Shown piece after piece: positions 26,432 to 36,900 of a stretch of 64,000 nt of DNA. The stretch covers positions 37,912,783 through 37,976,782 of the forward strand of contig OX359250.1 in NCBI GenBank assembly GCA_947179485.1. Reading direction: 5' to 3'. This stretch comes from Allacma fusca (lineage: Eukaryota > Arthropoda > Collembola > Symphypleona > Sminthuridae). Numbering within the stretch: the first letter of the stretch is position 1; every line of letters begins with the position of its first letter. Position numbers and translations under genes: made by a program. Below the pieces are notes generated by a model. The model ran no database searches and had not been told where the DNA came from. It was given only the letters and a program-made list of their open reading frames with translations.

Positions 26432-27162
26432 CTCATGAGCAGAGGTGTGGAATATTTTGAAATATTGTATTTGAAATAGTATTTGAAATACATTTAGTAT
26501 TTCGTATTTGGTATTTTTCTAGCCTTAAATTGTTTAAGGTATTTTGCATTTCGTATTTAGTCAACACCAACATGTCTACACTATTTTATATTTAGTATTT
26601 TGAAGATTACGAACGTGATAGTATTTTGTATTTATTTATCTTCTAAAATTTACCTAGTCAGTATTTCAAATACAAAATATAGTTTTAAAATACATGACTC
26701 TGGCGGGTTTGAAGAAATTACTGTATAAATACATAAAATTCAATGTATCTGAGAACTATAAAGCTAGCTAAATTAGTAACGCGAATATAAATACATTGCC
26801 CAGGAGTTATAAGATTATTTGTTTAAAGGAAAAATATTCTGTACCTAAACCCATGTTAATTTACTTTGATACACAAATGCACAACTCTAAAGTCTAATAA
26901 CATGCAGTTACCTTTATAAAGTTGATTTATTTTTAAATATTGTATCATTTGGCCGAATTATACAAAATACTTTGGGAGAATAAACTTTAGATACATCTTA
27001 GATATGTACTTTGAGATAAATATGAGAGTATTTTCAATATGTATTTCGTATTTCAAATACGGTATTTTTATTTCATATTTTCTCTTTTTGTTGGAAGGAA
27101 AGTATTTTATTTTGTATCTTGCCCAAATGACGTTGGATATTTGTATTTTATATTGTATCTTA

Positions 27163-28589
27163 ACTAACAAGCAAAGTCTTCCGATGTAAACTCCAGAACT
27201 AAATGAAAATTGGTGGAATTGTAGACACTACTAATAGTGTTCACACAAACCACAAACTTGGTGCCATCTCCTCTGGGTTCGGGCAGTAGGACATCTGAAA
27301 GTTTGATTTTTTTTGAAAGTTTGACAGGGGGGACCCTTCCTCGCTTTAATTTTTGCATGTTAAACCCCATAAGAAAAATCCATTTTCACAACTCGAATAA
27401 AATTCAAACCAATGTTAAGACATGTCACTATACATAAGTATATGTACAATCAGCGCTGCACGTGCTTTAGCGCGTATGTACGTGTTAATATAATTACATT
27501 AATAAAGCGAAGCGCTTTTGTAAAAATTTGTCGTTTTTAATTTTTTTGGCCGAATGGCTTGTAACAGCGGGGCTGTTACATGGAGAGCGAAGCGAGTATG
27601 AAAAAGTTACACACGTATTCTTCCGGAGTGTCACAAATGCAACAAACCTGTATTCTAACACATGGTTATACTTTGGAAAGGATTTTCGAAGTTAACCTTA
27701 GGTACTACGTTATTATCCAAACCAGAGTAGAATTAAAAAATTCTGAGTTTTTGCAAAATTTGGTGAAATTTCGAGGCGGGGAACGTATTTTTTACGACCT
27801 TCGCGATCAACGATTATGTTCCTGTGGTTAAAACAGAGTTTTACATCAATTCGAAGTTTTTTTCGGAATATCATGAAATTTTGAATTTTGTGGCAGGGAA
27901 GGTATTTTTCACGATTTTAGAGATCAAGGAATTCGATTGTGCGCTTAAATAAGATATTTACGTGAAATCGGGGAATATTCGAAATTTCATAAAATTTCGA
28001 AAATTGAAAAAGTAAAGGCGTTATGCCACAGTCCAGGACCCAACAGGTCGTTTGCCGCTGGTCCGGTCGTTGTAACTCGTCCCGTGCGGGAGCCCTTCGG
28101 GCAACAAAATTAAAAACGATAAATTTTTACAAAAGCGCTTCGCTTTAATAATGTAATTATATTAACACGTACATACGCGCTAAAGCACCTGCAGCGCTGA
28201 TTGTACATATCGTTGGCTTAATTCTAAAAAGTACCATTTTCACTTCCCAACCTATGCTTTTTAAATTGATTCGCAAATGGAAATGGTACTTTTTAGAATT
28301 TAGCCAACGATATACTTATGTATAGTGACATGTCTTAACATTGGTTTGAATTTTATTCGAGTTGCGAAAATGGATTTTTCTTAGTACGTTTAACATGTAA
28401 AAATTAAAGCGAGGAAGGGTCCCCCTGTCAAACTTTCAAAAAAAATCAAACTTTCAGATGTCCTACTGCCCGAACCCAGAGGAGATGGCACCAAGTTTGT
28501 GGTTTGTGTGAACACTATTAGTAGTGTCTACAATTCCACCAATTTTCATTTAGTTCTGGAGTTTACATCGGAAGACTTTGCTTGTAAGT
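27163..28589. mobile_element. Fold-back element nested in the hAT
   Basis: Long inverted repeat: left arm 27163-27547 and right arm about 28104-28589. The outer ends are ACTAACAAGC and GCTTGTAAGT, flanked by TA on each side, which suggests a TA target duplication. The arms stay very similar over about 385 bp apart from a 103-bp insertion in the right arm (MITE plus its duplication). The loop (27548-28103) has a GTAACAGCGGGGCTGTTAC hairpin and two diverged copies of a unit of about 110 bp. No transposase recognised; the coding-looking frame in the arms is duplicated in mirror image and is not a gene. Confidence 0.85.
28211..28309. mobile_element. 99-bp MITE inserted in the fold-back arm
   Basis: A tiny element with 29-bp terminal inverted repeats (28211-28239 against 28281-28309) that match at 28 of 29 positions; it starts CGTTGGCT and ends AGCCAACG. 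The flanks are ATAT at 28207-28210 and 28310-28313. The uninterrupted left arm of the fold-back element has a single ATAT at the matching place, so it serves as an empty site and proves a 4-bp target duplication (or 2-bp TA within it). Confidence 0.93.
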
Positions 28590-28854
28590 TACACCTGGTA
28601 TTTGTAGTTTATATTTGTATTTTAACTTTTCTGAATATGTATTTGTATTTTGTATTTCAATAATAATTTTCATGTATTTTCCACACCTCTGCTCATGAGT
28701 CATGAGATTTGAAGGGCAGGCATCAAAGACCGTAAACGTGAAGTTACTATACCAAAGCCGTGTGTTGTATCAAATGACTCAAACACATAAAAAATAAGCA
28801 GCGGTCAAATGAATGAACCTCCGACAGGGTTTCAGGAAATGAGTTGTTGAAAGG

Positions 28855-29026
28855 CAGGGGTGGATTTACGGGGTGGTCCACCCCACCCTGGCCTGGTTTA
28901 GGGTAAAAAATTTTGGGCCAGGGAATAAAAAAATTATCGAAGGTCTCAGATTGCAAGTGGAAAGGCCCATAAATCCATTTTGAGGCTTATATATAATATA
29001 TAAAATATTTTATGAATCCACCCCTG
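28855..29026. mobile_element. Small hAT MITE, copy 1
   Basis: 172 bp, starting CAGGGGTGGATTTA and ending GAATCCACCCCTG. Flanks TTGAAAGG (28847-28854) and CTGAAAGG (29027-29034) match at 7 of 8 bases. The interior has GGCCCA/CCAGGG-type motifs. A relative with the same ends lies at 63387-63550. Confidence 0.88.
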
Positions 29027-29439
29027 CTGAAAGGGCAAGTTGAAAACATCCGGGTATCCTCGACATTGGAGTTAATAGTTAAGCATTTTTAGCAAGATTT
29101 GACAGATTCGATTTATTACTTACAATTTAGATTAAGCCCACCCAAAAATAATTTTGTTGACTTTCTGGGAGAAAAACGGGGCATTAATTATTCTGTTAAC
29201 AGCACCGAGCCTCCGGCCACTCCGCTAAAATCCTTTTAGCTCTGCGTATAAATTTTCCGAGAATTTTGCAGTATGGTGTAAAACCCATTGTAGCAGAATT
29301 TCATATTGTACATTCCATATGGCTCATGATGTTTCGTGTATTTAAATGAAACATTTTTCTATGCACTGCCAGAGTGTGTACATTATTGGTCACAATCACA
29401 ATATTCTTTTATATTTATACAAATGTATACATTTGCCGA
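29027..29439. other. Short intergenic region
   Basis: Between the hAT MITE and the SLC3A2-like frame. No feature recognised. No further SLC3 exons were found here. Confidence 0.45.
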
Positions 29440-29757
29440 TTAAGATAATCTCATTAACAATCCTTTTTGATTATTTTTGGAATTTGCAAGAAGCAGTCCT
29501 GTCATAACTAGCAAGGTTGCCAGTGTAAGACAGAATAATATCAGGAGGAAAATTCGCCAGATTCTCCAGCCAATAACATGATCGAATTCGAGTAACTGTT
29601 TCTTTGTGTACCCTCTCATTTCTACTTCCACTACTTCAGTCTGAGTGGCAAAAGAAACCGTTTCGTTTACTTTTCCTTCCCCCACAGCAACATTGTCAAC
29701 ATCTTTCTCTGATCCGGGATTGACTTTATCCGTACGTGTTGCCTCCGGCACCTCCAT
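29440..29757 (-). CDS. SLC3A2 N-terminal-domain-like membrane protein
   Basis: A single open frame of 105 aa from a proper ATG. The acidic N-terminal half (to about residue 47) is followed by GYTKKQLLEFDHVIGWRIWR and one hydrophobic span (about residues 69-90, ILFCLTLATLLVMTGLLL), ending in a short tail ANSKNNQKG. The GYTKKQLL...W.R.RW-like block before a single membrane span resembles the N-terminal domain of 4F2hc/CD98hc (SLC3A2), a type II anchor that pairs with amino-acid transporters. The large glucosidase-like ectodomain is absent: the frame stops 15 residues after the membrane and no such exon was seen downstream. It may be a stand-alone small protein, a truncated paralogue, or a first exon whose splice I missed. 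Confidence 0.5.
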   Translation of the reverse strand: MEVPEATRTDKVNPGSEKDVDNVAVGEGKVNETVSFATQTEVVEVEMRGYTKKQLLEFDHVIGWRIWRIFLLILFCLTLATLLVMTGLLLANSKNNQKGLLMRLS

Positions 29758-30966
29758 TTTCTCCTTGCGAGTCTTCGGCTGCTAAATAGTTGTCTATAAG
29801 ATACCGATATTATGTCATCCCTATAATAAACTGCACTGTGGACTTAAACTAGTCATTGAAAATTATAGGTGCTAAATGTTAGTTACGCCTCCTGCGTAAT
29901 TGTCCTACTTCTTGTCTGAAAGTTATGCCACAAAGTTACAATGTCGTAAACCGACCATAGTCGAAGAAATTTTTACTCTTTTGGTAGTTCAAATAATATT
30001 AGTATTGACTAGCTCGAACTAAACAATAACCCACAGTCAGTTAATCAAAAGACTTCATATTCGTTATTATTTTTGAATGGAAAATATGATTTGTTGACAT
30101 TACTAATATAAGCTGGGACACGTAAAACAGTAAAAATGTGAAATTTTGAAGAAAATTATAATTTTGTTACCTTTTTTTTCGTTTTAAATAGTTTACTTAT
30201 GTTTTCTAAACGATTATTGTTGCCTCAGGAGTTAATAATAGCTAATAGTACAAAGTAACAAAATTATAGTAGTCTACTCATATCATAACGAAATCCCATG
30301 GATTGAAGTTTTTACCATTGAAACCTTGAAAGTGAAGTGAGGCACTCTGGGAATAGTCTGATTTTTGTTCACATAAAAAACACATCATAAATATTTTTCA
30401 ACCCTGGGCTTAATTGACCGTCCTGTTGCTAACACGTGGAAAAAATAGTATCGTTTGAATAGTTAATGAGGGCACGCATAACTTTTTATTTAAATAGAAA
30501 ACTAACATGCTCTTAAAGACGTTTAATCGAGATCCTGAGTACAATGTACTTTCATTGTTCGCTTGTAAAATGAGTTTTATAGATTGTCTCTTTTTAGATT
30601 CAATAAAGTTATGGACAAATACTTACGTAGAGAAAACGTAAACATTTTAATTAAACGACACGTAGTACAATGTCAAAGTTGTTTTTAATAAAAAATTACT
30701 AATTATAAGTGCATACATATATTTATGTAAACATACATATAGAATTATCTGGCAGAATACACGCCATAAAATATTGTCAAAACCTTATATTTTCATTCGG
30801 ATTTTTCCGAATTCGGAAAGTTAGATCTGTTTCCTTTTGAATAAAATAAAATGTCAGCTATTGCCCGGAATGAATTGTTTTTAGAGGTTTTCACAACAAT
30901 TGAGATGCCTTGGTCTTTCGACTATACTAGAAATGAAGTGAGTGTAAGCTGAAAATGTTCCTACAA
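29758..30966. other. Intergenic between the SLC3-like frame and SPAG17
   Basis: Upstream of the SLC3-like frame and downstream of SPAG17 (both on the minus strand). TTTATT near 30484 (AATAAA on the minus strand) is a possible SPAG17 polyadenylation signal about 480 bp past its stop. Nothing else recognised; I found no exon for the C-terminal region that vertebrate SPAG17 has. Confidence 0.45.
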
Positions 30967-33900
30967 TCACACAACCAAGTCCAGAAGTTTCCCTGAAGCT
31001 TGTTGCAGTAGATGCATATACTGAATATTTTCTTCTACTAATTCCTTTTTAATAAGCCTCTCTTGCTCTTTCTCTGCCTCGCTCCGGGGATCCTTGGTTG
31101 TAAAACCAGCAAACATTTTCTTCTGAGTATCAACTGACTTGGAGTACGCTTTCGAAGCTGCTTGTAAAGTCTCTTGCAATTGATCATCTATCAAAGGTAA
31201 TTCCATAAGACTTCGAACAACCAGAGTTTTTTTGTTATTTTCATTACTGTCGTGTTTATATGGCGTCACGATCACAGATTCCATTGGTTCTGGTCCATAC
31301 AGACCTGAAAAAAGTTTAATAACTATGTAAGTAATTCAAAAATATTATAGTTGTATTCACTTTATAAGAGCAAACCTACAGGAGCTTGATAAGATTCTTA
31401 TAGCGTCCTGCTCTTATAAAGAGACATTTGTATTATAATATAGTGGTTTATGATTTACCTTTGACTTCCGAAATATCTTCAGGATATCTGCCCTCTTGAA
31501 ACAAGGGTAACTGTGAAATTTTTGGTTGCGGTGGCACTGGTTCTGGAATTATTTCCATCGGTATCTCAATTTCAACTTCAAGCTCTTCTTCCTCGGGAAT
31601 TATTTCAGGCTCAGGTTCAATCTCTGGCGTCACATCTTTCTTAAGCTTTCCTTTCTTGCCTTTTTTCTTGTCTCCTTTCTGTTTCTTCCCATCCGCTTGT
31701 ACTGACTGTTGACCATCTCCAGAAGCATTCTCATCCTTGCTTCCTTTGCTTTTTTTGTTTTTGGGTTTGTTTTCAGTTTTTCCTACAGAGCGAGGAATTT
31801 TCATTAACTTTATGTTAAGTACTGTTCTGTTTTTAAAACAGTGGTATGAAGGAAGATGAAGCAAAACTTATTACCTTCATCATTAGATCCTTTCTTTCCT
31901 TTTTCGTTTTTGCCTTTTTTCTTCCCCTTCTTGCCTTTTTTTTCTTCTTTCTTCGGAACTGGGTCTTCTTCTTCTTCTTGCTCCTCTTCCATTTCAGCGG
32001 CAAGCTCCTCTTCCATTTTCCTTAAAGCTTCTATCCCCGCTGCCTTCGCTTTCTCTTCCTCTTCCCGTCTCAAAGCTTCATCGGCCTCCAGCTTTTGCTT
32101 CTGCATTTCAAGCTCTTCTTGTTCCCTCTGGTGCTTATCCTTAGGGGTTACGAAATATTTCCCCTTCTGTTCATCTGCGCTGGCTAAAATGTTAGCAAAC
32201 CATCTGAGATCTTCTGGTCTCGCTACACGTAAATCTTTACTGCAGAGGTAACTAGGTCTAAAAGTAGGTTCGCGATAATTACACTTCCAAGTTCCACTGA
32301 AATTTTTTGAACTATTGACAGGCTCAACGATAGTTATCTTCCGTCTATCTTTTAAGGGTAAGGGATCAACTGTGACTAAAGTTTCAGGTTGTTTTTTAGC
32401 TTTCAGAATCATTTGATTAACTGTGGAAAGTCTTAAGTATTCGAAACCACTAAGGTCTCTCTTGACCACGAAGATTCTCGTGTTGGGTCTGCGGTCACAT
32501 TCTTCTACAATACATTGCTTCACAGATGACTTCCTGGATACATCATCAGGGACTCGAGAGGTTACCATATCTGTTAGCAGTTTTTTGGGGAATTGAAATG
32601 TTGAGGATAGCTCTTGAACAATGTTTGCAGTAGAGTAGCAAGCTTTCTCGTCAAAATCCTTTCCTTTGTCCACAATCATATTCCCGAATAGATCCATGGC
32701 AAATCTGTTGTCGTAGGAGTCAATGCATTTGCACATTGTCCAGAGATCAGTAAACGTTAAAAAACAATTTATCTCCTTCTGGACATCTTCATCACGCACA
32801 CACCACGATTCAGGAATACTTTTGCAAACTGTATCGTTATGATTTAATTTGGAGGGTCGACCAGCATTTATCCCCTTAGTTGGATCAACCGAAGGCCTAA
32901 GGTTTTGCTCCATCAAACCTCTTGTGAGATCACCTGCAAAACTCTGTCGTTTGGAGAGCTTGAATTTTAAGTCGTAAGGAGGAGGCCCATCTTCGCCGTA
33001 GTACTCACCCTCCCCATACCATTCTTGATGAGCAGTTGTCTCGTTAATATCTGCAGGATTGTTCGAATCCGAATAAAATCCTTTAAAATGAAACAGCTTG
33101 ACTACGGTTAAATTCGGTATCCCTGAGTCCACACTTGACAAAGGCGGACAAGAGCAGACTGCTCGGAACATATCCACATCTATTTTATAATCGTCATTGG
33201 CTGCTAAGCGAATGCTCCCATCTGCAAACACTCGAACCCATTCGCCCTGTAACAGAAAAACTCTACAAGTTGTTACAATGTTAATACATACAAGCTATAT
33301 CTTTAAGCTTTAGGTAGTTCTCATTTTTAATATTATTTGTGTACTTGAGGCAAGCGAATGTGAATATTTCCTGACAAAGTATTGAAAATTATCGGGGAGT
33401 AGTTTGGATGCTCAATCATGTACTTCTGACCGACGACCTCCCACTCATCCAGTTCAGGTATCTGAAAAGGGTACAGTTAATTTTAGTAATTGCATATATT
33501 AGCATTCGAATTAGACAAGAAATAGCAAAAACCTCCATCTCCTGCTCGTAAATGATACAATACCCATAAATTGTTTTATTTTTGCAGACATTCAAGAACT
33601 TTCTTTTTTACATCACTCTAGCGGTTTTGTCATTTTTTGGCGTTCAAGCGATTATGTGTCAGAATAGGATTACAACAGTGGTTTTTAACATTAAATCTTA
33701 CCAAGACAGTGTTGACTTCCATCCTTGTGGTAAATCGAGTACCATCTGGATAGTGAGTAATGATAGTTCCATCGTTACTGTAAAGAGTAATAGTACCATC
33801 TTGACGTCTTCGAAAAATCTGAATACAATAAGCACAAATTATTGTTACATCGAAACTACTCCTGCACTAGGTAATGTACAGATCACTTCAAAGGACCATT

Positions 33901-36900
33901 AACAAATGAAAGTATAGTTACATTTATTATTATACAAACGAAGTTACCTCTCCACCGGGTAGCGTTCCACTTGTGAACACAAACATCGGATCACGCTTTG
34001 TTCTTTTACCTTTATGAATGTGGTAAATATCTCCATTTGGCATTATAACCTCCCCCTTGAAAACCTTTGCTATTGGGGAATATTCGAACTTTAAGCCAGG
34101 GTCCTCATCAAAGATTTCAGAGCTCACATTGGGATCTCTAAAATAAGGGTTGTTTCGACGCAGTTTTTAATTTCTGAGTTTACCTTGCCGGAATGCATGC
34201 ATAATTTAATTTGAACGTGATTGCATTAATGTGTAGTTACTAACTCCGCTAGGATTTCCTGAATATTTGTTGTAACACCGCGTGCATTGATTATTTGAAT
34301 GGTTCCATCAGTTAGAAATCTCACAACGGACCCGTTCATGAGGTAGTATCGACAAGTTTCTACGAGAGGAAATGCTGAGCCTGGATGTTCAAAAATTGAG
34401 AGTTTAGAATAAATTAGTTTTTTTTTGGAAACAAGCAAAATTTAGTAACAGTGCCTTTTGACAGATAAGTTTGCTTGATTTCTCGGGAATATGGAGGCCC
34501 TTCAACGTCATTGACTTCAATGAACAGACCCGACGGAAGGGTAATCCGCAAATCATGAACCATTGGATGAAGGAGTACTTCAGCATCATCCCAGCCGAAG
34601 TTAAAAAAAATAACACTTGGTTGGTGCATTCGGTTTGCGTCCATTTCCTCATCGCTGTCACATTCTTTCTGCGGTTTCTCCGGCTCCTTTACCTTCACCA
34701 TCTCAGCCTCTTCCTCTTCTTCCATTTCAAATTCCTCTTCTGGCTCTTTACACTCATCCAGTTCTGCTTCTGGGGAGTTGGTTTTAATTGTCTCTTTCTT
34801 TCCCTTTTTCCCTTTTTTACCCTTTTTCTCCTTCTTACCCTTGCTCTTATCTTTCTTCTCTTTCTTTTCCTTCTTCTTCTTTTCTTTTTTCTCAGACTTA
34901 TCTTTACCCTTGGATTTGTCTTTCTTGTTTGATTTATCCTTTTTGTCCTTCTTCCCTTTTTTCCCCTTTTTACCACCACCTTCTTGTTCAGTTTCAGCAG
35001 GAGCAGCTTTGGTTTCTTCCTCTTCTTCTTCCTCCTCCTCCTCTTTATCCTCTTGCTCTTCCTCCTCTTCCTCCTCCTCCTCTTCTTCTTCTTCGTGAGC
35101 TTCAACTTTGTCTGGATGACAGGTTCTTATGGCTCTTACTTTACTCATCAGCATTTCTATGTCACTCTCCGCCATGAACAATACTCTATCTGCATTGAAT
35201 TTAGTATACTCTGGCTCTGGATCGATCTGAACAATTTTTCTGGAATCGTCTGTGACCCTTTTGTCCCTGAAAGTGATTCGAGTACCGTTGTACAGAAGTG
35301 TGTGAAAGTAGGGACAGAGGACGTAAGAGTGAGCAGACAGATCAACATGATGTGGGATATAGTAAGGATAGAAGACTGATTCATGCCCATTCTTGCAAAT
35401 CTTTAGCTGCATCATGCGAAATTCAGGCTCGATTGTGGAAACATTGTAGGAAATAACGGTTCCATCGAGAGGGAACAAATGGAAGTCATCACTTGTGGCG
35501 ATTAAATGTCGCTTTCCCAAATCGTAAACTTCAAACTTCTTACAGGTTCCTGCTTGAAGAATTTCATCGTCCAGATCGTCTGGTTCACTGTCAGGGGGGG
35601 AAGTTTCGGTAATTTTCTTTTGTTCGTCGTACTCACTCTCGGGCTCTATACTTACGGCACTCTTTTTCTTCTTACCCTTTTTGTCTTTCTTCTCTTTCTT
35701 ACCCTTCTTCTCTTTCTTATCCTTCTTGCCCTTTTTGTTTTTCCCCTTGTCCTTCGAGGCGGTTTTTGATTTGTCTTTTTTACCTTTTTTCTCCTTTTTG
35801 TCTTTCTGTTTACCCTTGCTCTTCCCTTTCTTTCCCTTTTCCCCATCCCCCTTTATCTCAGGGGGTTCTTTCTCATCTCCACCCCCAGTGTCTGGCTTCA
35901 GCTGCTCCGTCTCCTCTTCCTCCTCTTCCGACGTACCTTCCGCTGACTCCAGCTGCTTCTTTCGTTCTTCTTCTCTCTTTTGGAGCGTGTAACTGATGCT
36001 TGGGATCATCTTCCACTGGTTCTGAAAATAGTAAAAGTCCGAAGCATCCTAATAGCGTTACTCATTCAGTGATTTAAGCATTACTCCAGGGGAGTACAAA
36101 ATATATTTTACTTTACAGTATGCCAGAAAAATTGCAGTAACTTCTTCCGAGTTGTTTGTACCTGGGGAATAAGTCGCATGAGTGTATCAACGCTTAATGT
36201 TTTCACAGCAGCCAGACCTTTCCTCTTTTCCTCATCCATCACAAAACTCGTAACATCTTTGTCGTCAATTGTGTATTCTATTAAAAAACGTAAATGAGTA
36301 TTGAAGTTACAGGTGTTAAGAATCGTAGTAAGCATGTGATTTCGGTGATAGAAAAAATAAAAAACCGAGAAAGTGCTGAATTCCAGACAATGTGTTGAGC
36401 TTGAGCAAAAACACAGATTCAGCCTGAAGAGAAATTGGGGCTGGGTTGTTAAACATAAACAAAATGGTATCGTAAAATGGACAGTACATGCGTTCCATAC
36501 AGAGATATGAATGAGATGCGTCACTTAACGCCTGTGAAAGTAAAAAGCAGTATTTCTTTGGATTGTAAACTGATAATTAGTAGTGGTAATCATTACGGTA
36601 CTGAACATTTAATTAAATCGTGATTTTAAAATTAGCACATATAATACGCTACTGATTAAGGCCTACTAATATTTAGTAACCTGATTTTAAAATAAGCTTC
36701 TTGTCAAATGAAGTAATTATTTTAGTTTCAATATATTATTTAAATACCTGTATCATTTGAATTGGTACAAGGTCTTCAGCGTAGTTCCAGTACTTCAACT
36801 GTCCAATTATGGAACCTTCTCCAGAAACCTTTTTCAACCCCGTACAATACAAGTAGGATTCAATCCACTTTGATAAGTCCATCACACCGCTGTCACTCAA

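Larger units (their letters stand above)
26440..28691. mobile_element. Non-autonomous hAT element with nested insertions
   Basis: Ends are inverted repeats: CAGAGGTGTGGAA at 26440 and TTCCACACCTCTG ending at 28691. Both are flanked by a perfect 8-bp duplication CTCATGAG (26432-26439 and 28692-28699), the mark of hAT transposition. The hAT's own sequence is 26440-27162 and 28590-28691. It is rich in the motif GTATTTGAAATAC and relatives in both orientations. No transposase remains. The middle is occupied by a fold-back element (27163-28589), which itself carries a 99-bp MITE. Confidence 0.93.

Noticed and set aside
27164..27370. 68-codon minus-strand frame in the fold-back arm
   Set aside because: The same sequence occurs in mirror image in the other arm (about 28380-28589), so it is part of a repeat. 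No domain recognised.
34695..35992. Several open frames antisense to or shifted within SPAG17 exon 16
   Set aside because: They are by-products of the Lys/Glu codon runs: the opposite strand becomes Ser/Phe/Leu-rich and stays open. The real reading frame is the SPAG17 one.
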